Below are positions 22,407 to 31,116 of a stretch of DNA of 37,935 bases, piece after piece. The stretch is from Bacteroidota bacterium (GTDB taxonomy: Bacteria; Bacteroidota; Bacteroidia; Palsa-965): positions 1 to 37,935 of the forward strand of contig JABDCB010000026.1 in NCBI GenBank assembly GCA_013288325.1, in the 5' to 3' direction. The position numbers and the translations under genes are program-made. Each line of letters begins with the position of its first letter. Within the stretch, counting starts at the first letter, position 1. Under the pieces are notes generated by a model that made no database searches, had not been told where the DNA came from, and worked only from the letters and a program-made list of their open reading frames with translations.

Positions 22407-22820
22407 TTATTCTTCGAAAACCTGAATATTGGCATTTTTCTCCACCAGATCAGTAAACTTCCCGGTAAAACGGGTTGCACGAACCATATGATTATCGATC
22501 CAATGATAATTACCTCCACGTGGCTTACCCATAAGCAATCCATGATATTGGAAACCATTTTTTTTCAGCCAAACTTCTGTCACTTCACGGTGAGCTTCTG
22601 TACGTGAGGTGAAAAATGTAATAATATGGCCTTCTTCATACCACTGATTTACTTTCTGTAACGCATCCGGATAAACCGCGGCATCTTTCATCCGTTCAGG
22701 TTCTTCATTCGGAATATCTTCACCTACCGTACCATCAATATCAATGAGAAAATTTTTCACACTGGCAGGCAAAACAGGGCTTATCTTTTTTCCGTTTTCT
22801 TCTTTTTCTTGCAGTTTCAT
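22407..22820 (-). CDS. Small HAD-superfamily phosphatase-like protein
   Basis: A 137-residue protein with HAD motif I as FLIDIDGTVGED (Asp27, Asp29), motif II as FFTSRTEAH (Thr/Ser after the strand), and a later WIDNHM segment with an Asp in the motif IV area. It is short and has no cap domain, resembling the LNS2-like or polynucleotide-phosphatase-like HAD members. Bacteroidetes homologues are sometimes labelled phosphoheptose isomerase, for which I see no support. It is encoded between the two Fe-S protein genes of the operon, five bases before the CCG gene, so translation is likely coupled. Substrate unknown. Confidence 0.78.
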   Translation of the reverse strand: MKLQEKEENGKKISPVLPASVKNFLIDIDGTVGEDIPNEEPERMKDAAVYPDALQKVNQWYEEGHIITFFTSRTEAHREVTEVWLKKNGFQYHGLLMGKPRGGNYHWIDNHMVRATRFTGKFTDLVEKNANIQVFEE

Positions 22821-22858
22821 GGCCGTTAGGAGTGTGTTTTAATTGATGAACATGAGCG

Positions 22859-24169
22859 TCAGGCTTCTTTTGCCCAATTTAAACGATCGGCTGGAGAAAA
22901 CTGCCAGGGAGCGCCATTATTTTCCACATTAGTAAACATCAGGTTTAATCCGGCGGGTGCTGCACTTTGTTCCATAACCAGATAACGGCGCATATCCATA
23001 ATGATAGAGAGCGGATCAATATTTACCGGACATTCCTGAACACATGCATTACAGGAAGTGCAGGCCCAAAGTTCTTCCGCTGTAATATAATCACCTAACA
23101 AAGCTTTTCCGTCGTCCTTAAAGCTGCCGTTTTCATCGATGTTGTTTCCGTACTCAGTTAACCGGTCGCGGGTATCCATCATAATTTTGCGGGGAGAAAG
23201 CAACTTACCCGTCTGGTTAGCCGGGCAGGATGATGTACATCGTCCACATTCCGTGCAAGTATATGCATCCAGCAGTTGTTTCCAGCTCAGATCAACAATA
23301 TCCTTTGCACCAAAACGCATAGGGTGATCAGGATTGACAGGTGCTGGAGTAAAAGAAGGGTCCAGCATAGCCTTTACCTCGTTGGTTACCGACTCCAGGT
23401 TAGTAAATTGTCCCTTTGGGTTCAGATTGGAATAAAACACATTCGGGAAAGCAAGCAGAATATGAAAATGCTTGGAAATAACCAGGTAGTTAAGAAATCC
23501 AAGGATGCCTATGATATGAAACCACCAGCAGATACGTTCTATCATGACCAGTGTAGTTGCACTCATTCCATTAAAAAGTGGCAGCAACAAGGAACTGACG
23601 GGAAAAGATCCTGCTTTAATATAATGTCCGTATGACAGATTTTGAAGCGACTGATCGGCTGCATTCATTGTAAACAGAGCTGTCATCAGCAAAATCTCCG
23701 AGCATAGAATAAGATTGGCATCCGTTCTTGGCCATCCATCCAGATCTTTGCTCATAAACCTTTTGATATGGGCTAGATTCCTGCGCAGAAGGAAAACAAG
23801 ACATCCGAACGTTACCAAAAAAGCAAGAATTTCAAAAAAAGCAATCAGATAGCCATAAAACGGTCCAAGAAAGGAAAGAAAACGATGTGTACCTGCAACG
23901 CCGTCAACCAGCATTTCAAGTACCTCAATATTGATTAGTACAAATCCTACGTAAACAAAAATATGCAAAATGGCAGGCAGCGGACGGCTTAGCATTTTAC
24001 GCTGACCCAATGCAACAAGGGTCATTATTTTCCAGCGCTCCGAAGGACGATCATTGCGATCAACATCCTTTCCAAGACGGATATTACGAATTACTTTGCG
24101 GACATTGCGAGTAAAGAGTACAATGGCTCCGGCAAGCAGGATAATAAAAACGATATTCTGAATACCCAT
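22859..24169 (-). CDS. Membrane-bound 4Fe-4S dicluster protein (HdrC/NarI-like fusion)
   Basis: A 436-residue protein. The first 245 residues hold about five or six membrane helices with several His residues (for example HIFVYVGFVLINIEVL at 69-84 and WWFHIIGILGFLNYLVISKHFHILLAF at 215-241), which could ligate haem as in NarI-type subunits. The C-terminal part carries two classic 4Fe-4S motifs: CTECGRCTSSCP (Cys305, 308, 311, 315) and CTSCNACVQECP (Cys370, 373, 376, 380). It probably passes electrons between the quinone pool and the CCG-domain protein encoded downstream. It starts six bases after the MCE gene stop. The donor and acceptor are unknown. Confidence 0.9.
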   Translation of the reverse strand: MGIQNIVFIILLAGAIVLFTRNVRKVIRNIRLGKDVDRNDRPSERWKIMTLVALGQRKMLSRPLPAILHIFVYVGFVLINIEVLEMLVDGVAGTHRFLSFLGPFYGYLIAFFEILAFLVTFGCLVFLLRRNLAHIKRFMSKDLDGWPRTDANLILCSEILLMTALFTMNAADQSLQNLSYGHYIKAGSFPVSSLLLPLFNGMSATTLVMIERICWWFHIIGILGFLNYLVISKHFHILLAFPNVFYSNLNPKGQFTNLESVTNEVKAMLDPSFTPAPVNPDHPMRFGAKDIVDLSWKQLLDAYTCTECGRCTSSCPANQTGKLLSPRKIMMDTRDRLTEYGNNIDENGSFKDDGKALLGDYITAEELWACTSCNACVQECPVNIDPLSIIMDMRRYLVMEQSAAPAGLNLMFTNVENNGAPWQFSPADRLNWAKEA

Positions 24170-24175
24170 AACGAA

Positions 24176-25204
24176 TTATTTTGGAGGGCTGTCTTTCTGT
24201 TTCTTTTTCTTCTTCTTGTCTTTCCCGCCGAAAACAGAAATATGTACATAGCGACCAGGGTTTGCATTTACATCGATGAGCAGTTTATCCAGATCGGCTG
24301 AAGCAGAATCAAGGTGATTGTACAAACGTTTATCGTTTACAAGCAAGCCAAGAGATCCTTCTCCTTTATTTACTTTCTCCAGTACAGAAGCTGCATGTGC
24401 CAATGCACTGTTTGCGTTGCTGATTGTAGAAGTAATTTTAGAGCGCGCAAGACTGTCGCTTACTGCATCCAGGTTTTTGATAATATTACTAAGCTTGTCT
24501 GCATTTTCACTCAGAACACCCGAGATATGATCAATATTCACAAAGATCATATGGATACGGTTTTTTTCGGCCATTACAAGCGTATCCAGACGTAAAGCCG
24601 TTTTTTCCAAAGAAGCCATGGCCACCGTAATATGTGCAAAGCTCTTGGAGAGATTATTCCTTGCATCCTTATTCAGAATAACCGTAACAATATCCATTAC
24701 CGAGTCTATCGAATTGAGTAGTTCCTTTGCTTTGGATTGAAGCGGCACAAGAGTGCGGGTAACACCTTCTTTAATACCTTCCTGTACAGCTCCTACCAGT
24801 GTATCCTTATCCTGGTAATACCCGACAACAGGTTTACCCGCTCGCAAAGAATCAGACATTTTCAGGGAAATTGCTTTGGTACCAAGTAAATCAAGACTCA
24901 CAATTTCAGCATAAGAACCTTTGCCGATTTTTAAATCATGTTCGGTAATAACCATTTCAACCAGAATTTTACCCGAATGATCGGGCATCAGCTCTATGTC
25001 TTTAACAGTACCCACCTTATACCCGTTTATCTGAACAGGGTTGGTTGGCACTAATCCATCAATATTATTGTAGACAGCATATAATTGATAGGTGCGGGAA
25101 AATAAATTACGGCCTTTGAGGATATTCAGGCCATAAATAAAAATACCGATTGCAATCAGTACAACAATACCGGTTCTTACTTCTTTAGAAATCTTCAATG
25201 CCAC
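24176..25204 (-). CDS. MCE/MlaD-family phospholipid transport protein
   Basis: A 342-residue protein anchored by one N-terminal helix (about 11-27, GIVVLIAIGIFIYGLNIL) with a periplasmic MCE domain: YQLYAVYNNIDGLVPTNPVQINGYKVGTVKDIEL, then the Bacteroidetes-typical SLDLLGTKAISL. The rest (about 150-320) is predicted helical, with repeated hydrophobic spacing such as LRLDTLV, NIDHISGVLSENADKLSNIIKNLDAVSDSL, and would form the helical barrel of MlaD/PqiB relatives. The tail is very lysine-rich. MCE proteins shuttle lipids between membranes, usually with a separate ATPase and permease (MlaF/MlaE), which are absent here. It follows the amidase gene by 34 bases. Confidence 0.9.
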   Translation of the reverse strand: MALKISKEVRTGIVVLIAIGIFIYGLNILKGRNLFSRTYQLYAVYNNIDGLVPTNPVQINGYKVGTVKDIELMPDHSGKILVEMVITEHDLKIGKGSYAEIVSLDLLGTKAISLKMSDSLRAGKPVVGYYQDKDTLVGAVQEGIKEGVTRTLVPLQSKAKELLNSIDSVMDIVTVILNKDARNNLSKSFAHITVAMASLEKTALRLDTLVMAEKNRIHMIFVNIDHISGVLSENADKLSNIIKNLDAVSDSLARSKITSTISNANSALAHAASVLEKVNKGEGSLGLLVNDKRLYNHLDSASADLDKLLIDVNANPGRYVHISVFGGKDKKKKKKQKDSPPK

Positions 25205-25238
25205 AGCTCAGGGGTTAATGCGTGCCAAAGTTAATGTT

Positions 25239-26582
25239 TTATTTCACCCGTTTTCCGTCACGAAAACCGGTTACAAATGCATCTTTATATCCCTTCTTAC
25301 GCAGTTCATTCTGGCATTTGGCAGCGTCATTCATCTTATCAAACGATCCGGAAGTGTATTTGAAACGTCCGCCTTCTTCAAAACACTCAATCTGTGTAAT
25401 TCCCTCAAACTTAGGGTCATTGGTATCCATTTTCTTATCAGATGCATAAAATAGTACCTTATATGTCACCGGAGCATCGGAAACAGATGTGCCATCCTCC
25501 TCTTTTCCATCTTTTTTAGTAGGATAATTGTGTTTATTATACTTATCGTCAGGGGTTACATCCTTTTTATCATCCTTGGGCCTGGAAGCCGAGTGGGCCA
25601 CAGAATCCGATTTGGTTTCCTTTACATGAAGTGTTTCCGTCGGGCCTTTATCAGGTTTCAAAGTCTTTTTATCTTCTGGCTCGGCGGTATCCTTGGCAGG
25701 ATTATAAGGCTCAGCTTTCTCAAAATCATCATTATATTTCAGATTGGTGCCTTCTACTTCATTCTTATACAAACGAAAAGCTCTGAAAATAGAAGAAGCC
25801 ATGAATGTCTGACCTTTGTCCGATCCCAGAAATTTTTCTTCTTTGTGGTTCGTGAGATAGCCTATTTCGGTTAGTAAACTGGGCATGGCTGTTCTCCAAA
25901 GCACCAGAAATCCGGCCTGCTTTACTCCTTTATCATTTCTTCCGGCCTTTTGCTTATAACAGTCCTGAATTTTGCTAGCCAAACTCAGACTTTGGTTACG
26001 GAATACATTCTGATAAAAAGTAAAAATAATGTTGGATTCATCCGAATTAGGGTCAAAACCATCATATTTCTTCTTATAATCATCCTCTAACAGGATACTC
26101 TTGTTTTCTCTTTTGGTAACTTCCAGGTTGCCAGCTTCTTTGGAAGGACCCATCACATATGTTTCAGAACCATGAGCATCTTCATTACAGATGTCTTTAT
26201 GCGTCTTTTTATCGTATACACACGCCGAATTACAATGAACACAGATAAAGAGATCGGCATTATTTCTGTTGGCAATCTCTGCCCTTTCATTTAACTCCAC
26301 AAAAACATCGGTCTTCCGGGTAAAGATTACCTTTACATCTTTAAAATTATCTTCAATAAATTTTCCCAGTTTGAGTGCCACAGAAAGTGCGATATCTTTT
26401 TCTTTGTACAAATCGCCATGACAGCCCGGATCCTTGCCGCCATGCCCGGCATCAATGACAACTGTCTTTACTTTTAAGTCTTTAATTGCCTGTCTGGCAT
26501 CTCCTGGCTTAATTTTTGAAGGGGAGGTAGCTGAAAGAAGAAAAAAAGTGAACAGAAGAGAAAGAATTAAAGCTTTTTTCAC
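25239..26582 (-). CDS. N-acetylmuramoyl-L-alanine amidase with C-terminal SPOR-like domain
   Basis: Periplasmic zinc amidase that cleaves the bond between muramic acid and the peptide stem, used in cell separation. A signal peptide (about 1-20) precedes an Amidase_3 domain with VVIDAGHGGKDPG (His47), Glu61 in YKEKDIAL, FICVHCN (His116), and the catalytic Glu239 in LLTEIGYLTN. A charged, Pro/Lys/Asp-rich linker (about 280-365) leads to a SPOR-like domain (370-447: VTYKVLFYASDKK, FKYTSGSFDKMNDAAKCQNELRKKGYKDAFV) that would bind denuded septal glycan. The start is GTG at 26582. It is the first gene of a six-gene minus-strand run and is divergent from lptD. Confidence 0.92.
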   Translation of the reverse strand: MKKALILSLLFTFFLLSATSPSKIKPGDARQAIKDLKVKTVVIDAGHGGKDPGCHGDLYKEKDIALSVALKLGKFIEDNFKDVKVIFTRKTDVFVELNERAEIANRNNADLFICVHCNSACVYDKKTHKDICNEDAHGSETYVMGPSKEAGNLEVTKRENKSILLEDDYKKKYDGFDPNSDESNIIFTFYQNVFRNQSLSLASKIQDCYKQKAGRNDKGVKQAGFLVLWRTAMPSLLTEIGYLTNHKEEKFLGSDKGQTFMASSIFRAFRLYKNEVEGTNLKYNDDFEKAEPYNPAKDTAEPEDKKTLKPDKGPTETLHVKETKSDSVAHSASRPKDDKKDVTPDDKYNKHNYPTKKDGKEEDGTSVSDAPVTYKVLFYASDKKMDTNDPKFEGITQIECFEEGGRFKYTSGSFDKMNDAAKCQNELRKKGYKDAFVTGFRDGKRVK

Positions 26583-26628
26583 GGTTGGCTGTTCTAGAAA
26601 CTTACAACGAAAAATACAGGATTTTATT

Positions 26629-26636
26629 TAGTTTTG
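26629..26636 (+). promoter_or_regulatory. TAnnTTTG -7 box upstream of lptD
   Basis: TAGTTTTG matches the consensus and lies in the short divergent gap between the amidase and lptD genes. The longest lptD start, TTG at 26634, is inside this box, so if the box is real the gene must start downstream. Confidence 0.4.
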
Positions 26637-26684
26637 AGCCTTGATTATCAGATTTTAAGCAAATTTATCATCAACTGGGTTGGT

Positions 26685-29297
26685 TTGAGTATAGGAGTCA
26701 GACATTTTTTCATCCTTTGTTTGTTAATAACTGCCTTCCAGGCGGTTGAGGCCACCCCCTATTCCAAAGTTACTGAAAAACCAGATACTACAAAGCATGA
26801 TGAAGGTAGTAACGCATTGAAATCCAAGGTTCACTACAATGCAAGGGACTCTATCAGACTTGAATTAGACAGCCAAAAAGTTTATCTATATGGGGATGCT
26901 GTGGTAGACTATGAAACTACCAGTATTCATGCTGCTTATATGGAGGTAAATTTCAAGACTCATATTGTTTTGGCAGAAGGCAAGTTGGATAGTAACCGGA
27001 TGATGATCGGCAAACCTGTAGTCAAAGAAGGTGATAAATCATTCACCGCCCGTAAAATATATTATAATACGGAAACCAAAAGAGGTAAAATATACGAGAT
27101 TACGACCCAGGAAGGGGATGGGAAAATTTTGGGGGAAGCCGTCAAGAAGGATTCTACAGATGTCTATTATATTTCGAACGGGCGTTACTCTACTTGTATT
27201 CTTGACGATCCGCATTTCGCCATCCATGCAATGAAACTGAAAGTAATTGCAAATGACAAGATTGTTACCGGACCGGCGTGCTTACAAGTAATGGGTATTA
27301 ACACCCCGCTTGCTGTACCGTTTGGTTTTTTCCCTAATAAAAAAGGACGTGCCAGCGGTATTATTCTTCCCACTTACGGGGAGTCGGCTTCACAAGGATT
27401 TTTCCTTCAGAACGGAGGATATTATTTCGGGCTGAGCGATAAATTCGACCTGGCTCTGAAAGGAGATGTTTTTTCTCACGGAAGTTTTGGCCTCAAAGCG
27501 GAAAGCGATTACAAGGTAAGATATGACTACTCCGGTACATTCGGTATCTATTTTGCCCGAACACTTATACAGAACGATGCTACCTACAATACAAATCAAG
27601 ACAATTATCGAATTGCCTGGACACATATACAGGATCCCCTTTCCAATCCATCCTCACGATTCAGTGCTTCTGTAAATGCCGCTACAACTAATTATAATTC
27701 ATTAAATGCAATACGTCCTGTCGATTACCTGAGTAATACCATGGAATCGAATATCTCCTGGAGTAAATCCTTTATCGGCACCCCGTTTAACCTTAGCGCT
27801 AATCTACGACACAGCCAGAATACACTCACCCATACTGTCGATCTTAGTTTGCCGGACGTGGTGTTGAGTATGAACAGGATTAATCCTTTTCAAAACAAAG
27901 AGGCTGTTGGTGAAAAGTGGTACGATAAAATAGGGATCAGTGCTACTACTGAACTCAGTAATAATTATCATTCCGGCGACTCTACTTTCTTCAAAGGCAA
28001 TATCCTGAATAAATTTCAAAACGGACTTCATACTGTTGTTCCTATTACCACAACACTTCGTACCCACCTGCATTCTAAAAGCAAGCTTCTCAATAGTCTC
28101 AATTATTTCAGTATCAGTCCCAACCTTACCATAAATGACAATCTTTATTCTTCCATCATAAAACAACACTATCAGCCAACCGCAGTGGATTCAGGCAAAG
28201 TGATTATAGATACTGTTCATACTTTAAGAAACGAAATCGATTATACGTTCTCGGCTGGTTTAGCAACAAAACTATACGGACGTTTCCGTTTTAAACATGG
28301 CCCTATCAAAGCAATTCAGCATATCCTTACCCCGCTTATTTCATTTGTATACCGTCCTGATTTTTCGGAAAATAAATACGGTTATTACCAGAATGTACAG
28401 ACAACCGCCACCGGTGGATATAGTACTTATTCTATTTTTCAGAATGGTATTTTTGGTGCCCCGCCTGCCGGGCTTCAGGAGGCTGTTGTACTGGGGCTGA
28501 ACAATAATCTGGAAGCAAAGCTTAAACCCAAAGGCGATACGGCCACCAGAGATAGAAAAGTAAGCATACTTGACAATTTTGGTATAAATACATCCTATAA
28601 TGCTGCGGCCCCGCATTTTAAATGGTCTCCAATTACAATCTCTGCACAGACAAAACTGTTCAAAACTGTCAATATCAATGGCTCCACTGCTATGGATCCA
28701 TATCTGATGGGAGCGGATGGAGCGGATATAGAAAAATTTGAAATCAATCATAATGACCGTATTGCACGTATTACCAATGCCAATCTTTCAATCGGGACAA
28801 CCTGGAAAAGCAAGGATAAAAAAGCCGGAAAACCGAAAGAAAGCAACAGAGGCAGCAGGGAAGAACTGGAACAAATCAATAAAAATCCAAATGATTACCT
28901 GGATTTTAACCTCAAATGGTCTTTCTCTGTAAATTATATTGTTAACTATAGCCGCACTGGAACAGGTGATCCTGCTTACATTTCACCCATTACCGACTTC
29001 CCTACCCGACCCCTTGTCACAGATCTGGTTACACAAACGATCCGCCTTACCGGTGATTTCAACCTGACACCCAAATGGAAAATCGGGTTTAACACCGGTT
29101 ATGACATGGTAAAAAACAACCTGGCCTATACCAATATCAATGTACACCGCGATTTACACTGCTGGGATATGTCTTTTAACTGGGTGCCCATTGGGCCCCG
29201 TCAGAGCTATAGTCTTGATCTGAAGGTAAAATCAGCTGTACTCCAAGACCTTAAACTCAGCCGCAAACGGGAATGGTATGATTATACCAACTATTGA
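26685..29297 (+). CDS. lptD: LptD-like lipopolysaccharide assembly outer-membrane protein
   Basis: About 870 residues. The Bacteroidetes form of LptD inserts lipopolysaccharide into the outer leaflet. An N-terminal signal (SIGVRHFFILCLLITAFQAVEA) is followed by an OstA-type jellyroll (about 45-190: LELDSQKVYLYGDAVVDYETT, KTHIVLAEG, FTARKIYYNTETKRGKIYE). Next comes the LptD hallmark VPFGFFPNKKGRASGIILPTYG, then a large barrel of amphipathic strands to the C-terminus. The start is probably TTG 26685, which places the signal at residue 1; the TTG at 26634 overlaps a -7 box, and no ATG exists before the mature domain. It is divergent from the amidase operon and is followed by an M28 peptidase gene. 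Confidence 0.9.
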   Translation: MSIGVRHFFILCLLITAFQAVEATPYSKVTEKPDTTKHDEGSNALKSKVHYNARDSIRLELDSQKVYLYGDAVVDYETTSIHAAYMEVNFKTHIVLAEGKLDSNRMMIGKPVVKEGDKSFTARKIYYNTETKRGKIYEITTQEGDGKILGEAVKKDSTDVYYISNGRYSTCILDDPHFAIHAMKLKVIANDKIVTGPACLQVMGINTPLAVPFGFFPNKKGRASGIILPTYGESASQGFFLQNGGYYFGLSDKFDLALKGDVFSHGSFGLKAESDYKVRYDYSGTFGIYFARTLIQNDATYNTNQDNYRIAWTHIQDPLSNPSSRFSASVNAATTNYNSLNAIRPVDYLSNTMESNISWSKSFIGTPFNLSANLRHSQNTLTHTVDLSLPDVVLSMNRINPFQNKEAVGEKWYDKIGISATTELSNNYHSGDSTFFKGNILNKFQNGLHTVVPITTTLRTHLHSKSKLLNSLNYFSISPNLTINDNLYSSIIKQHYQPTAVDSGKVIIDTVHTLRNEIDYTFSAGLATKLYGRFRFKHGPIKAIQHILTPLISFVYRPDFSENKYGYYQNVQTTATGGYSTYSIFQNGIFGAPPAGLQEAVVLGLNNNLEAKLKPKGDTATRDRKVSILDNFGINTSYNAAAPHFKWSPITISAQTKLFKTVNINGSTAMDPYLMGADGADIEKFEINHNDRIARITNANLSIGTTWKSKDKKAGKPKESNRGSREELEQINKNPNDYLDFNLKWSFSVNYIVNYSRTGTGDPAYISPITDFPTRPLVTDLVTQTIRLTGDFNLTPKWKIGFNTGYDMVKNNLAYTNINVHRDLHCWDMSFNWVPIGPRQSYSLDLKVKSAVLQDLKLSRKREWYDYTNY

Positions 29298-29341
29298 TTC
29301 TTGTTCAATTTGTATCTTTATACATTAATTTTTTCACCTTC

Positions 29342-30715
29342 ATGAACCGTTATTTTTGTCTGACCCTTATTTGCTTGTTCTCTTCGTTCCTGTATGCTCA
29401 GCAGAATGATTCCGTTCGCATACGTACGATCTTTAATGAAGCATTGCTTCACGGAGAAAGCTATAATAACCTCGATTACCTGAGTAATAAAATAGGAGGA
29501 CGATTGTCCGGCTCACCTCAGGCTCAGGCAGCAGTGGATTTTTGCACACAAACACTGAAAAAATTACACCCGGATACAGTTTATCTTCAGGAATGTATGG
29601 TACCTCATTGGGTACGAGGCGAAAAAGAAAAAGCACGTATTATCACATCAAAAGGACCTTCACAGGAAGTAAAAATTAGTGCATTGGGCGGCTCTGTTGC
29701 TACTCCCTCCAAAGGGATAAAAGCAACCGTAGTGGAGGTGAAAAGTCTTGACGAAATTGCTACCCTTGGCAGGAAAGGGATAGAAGGTAAAATTGTTTTT
29801 TTTAACCGTCCGTTTGATAAAACTAAAATTTCCACATTCGAAGCATATGGAGGGGCTGTGGATCAGCGCTGGGCTGGCCCTTCAAAAGCTGCTCAGTATG
29901 GGGCTGTAGCCACCATCTGCCGGTCAATGACCCCTGACATCAATGATTATCCTCACACCGGAAGTATGCGTTACAATGACAGTTTTCCGCAAATTCCTTG
30001 TTGTGCTATCAGTACATTGGGAGCGGAAAAACTAAGCGCGTTGTTAAAAAATGATCCTGACCTCCGCTTCTGGTATAAACAAACCTGCAAAACGCTTCCG
30101 GATGTAAAATCATACAATGTAATTGCTGTATTAAAAGGCAGTGATCATCCCGAGGAAATTATTGATATAGGAGGGCACCTTGACTCCTGGGAAACAGGAG
30201 ACGGTGCCAGTGATGATGGTACCGGTATTGTCCAAAGCATGGAAGTGATAAGGCTTTTTAAAGCCTTGGGAATAAAACCTAAAAGAACCATACGTGTTAT
30301 TATGTTTATGAATGAAGAAAATGGTACACGGGGAGGAAAAGCTTATGCAGCCGAAGCAAAAGAAAAAAACGAAAAACATATTCTTGCATTAGAAAGTGAC
30401 CGTGGAGGTTTTTCTCCTCGTGGCTTTTCAACGGATATGAGTGAGGCTAAAAAAGGTAAAATCTTAGGTTGGTCCCATTATTTTTTACCTTATGGACTCT
30501 ATGATTTTTCTCAGACAGGAGGAGGGTCGGACATTGAGCCTTTGAAAAAAATGATGGATGTTCCTTTGATGGAGCTTGTTCCGGACCCACAACGATATTT
30601 TGACATTCATCACAATGCCCTTGACAAATTTTCGATGGTAAGCCGTCGGGAACTGGAGCTGGGCGGAGCTGGAATGGCCTCCATGATATACTTACTAAGT
30701 GAATACGGATTATAA
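29342..30715 (+). CDS. Secreted M28 family zinc metallopeptidase (carboxypeptidase Q-like)
   Basis: A 457-residue exported peptidase. The signal peptide MNRYFCLTLICLFSSFLYA is followed by a PA-type insert (about 120-210) and an M28 catalytic core. Zinc motifs are GGHLDSWETGDGASDDGTG (His279, Asp291), FMNEENGTRGG (the Glu-Glu pair), ALESDRGGF (Asp), and FDIHHNALD (His). All ligands expected for a two-zinc aminopeptidase/carboxypeptidase are present. ATG 29342 is preferred over an in-frame TTG at 29294 that overlaps the lptD stop and would bury the signal peptide. It probably degrades peptides in the periplasm or outside the cell. Confidence 0.92.
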   Translation: MNRYFCLTLICLFSSFLYAQQNDSVRIRTIFNEALLHGESYNNLDYLSNKIGGRLSGSPQAQAAVDFCTQTLKKLHPDTVYLQECMVPHWVRGEKEKARIITSKGPSQEVKISALGGSVATPSKGIKATVVEVKSLDEIATLGRKGIEGKIVFFNRPFDKTKISTFEAYGGAVDQRWAGPSKAAQYGAVATICRSMTPDINDYPHTGSMRYNDSFPQIPCCAISTLGAEKLSALLKNDPDLRFWYKQTCKTLPDVKSYNVIAVLKGSDHPEEIIDIGGHLDSWETGDGASDDGTGIVQSMEVIRLFKALGIKPKRTIRVIMFMNEENGTRGGKAYAAEAKEKNEKHILALESDRGGFSPRGFSTDMSEAKKGKILGWSHYFLPYGLYDFSQTGGGSDIEPLKKMMDVPLMELVPDPQRYFDIHHNALDKFSMVSRRELELGGAGMASMIYLLSEYGL

Positions 30716-30724
30716 AAAAATAAT

Positions 30725-31099
30725 ATGAAAAAAATAATCACTTCAAAAAATGCTCCTGCACCAATAGGTCCATATAGTCATGCAGTACTTGCTGGTAATA
30801 CGCTGTATATATCCGGGCAAGTAGGCAAAAAATCAACCGGCGAAATGATGGTTCAGGACATCCGCACGGAAACCAGCCAGGTAATGGATAATATTAAAGC
30901 TATTCTGTTGGAAGCGGGTATGGATTTCGGCCATATTGTAAAAACGACCATTTTCCTGAAGGATCTTAACAATTTCAGCAGTGTTAATGAAACCTATGGG
31001 TCTTATTTTAAAGCAGATTTTCCGGCAAGAGAAACCGTTCAGGTATCTCGTCTGCCCCTTGATGTGAATGTAGAAATCTCGGTTATTGCCGTTAAATAA
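30725..31099 (+). CDS. ridA: RidA family enamine/imine deaminase
   Basis: A 124-residue single-domain protein of the YjgF/YER057c/RidA family, which hydrolyses reactive 2-aminoacrylate-type enamines released by PLP enzymes. It contains PAPIGPYSHAV, NTLYISGQVG and the key C-terminal signature PARETVQVSRLPLDVNVEI, with Arg102 and Glu117 at the positions that hold the substrate. Tyr17 is conserved. The length is typical. It begins nine bases after the M28 gene and ends 17 bases before the asparagine synthetase gene, so it is probably in the same transcript. Confidence 0.95.
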   Translation: MKKIITSKNAPAPIGPYSHAVLAGNTLYISGQVGKKSTGEMMVQDIRTETSQVMDNIKAILLEAGMDFGHIVKTTIFLKDLNNFSSVNETYGSYFKADFPARETVQVSRLPLDVNVEISVIAVK

Positions 31100-31116
31100 A
31101 ACCCTACCGGCCAAGT

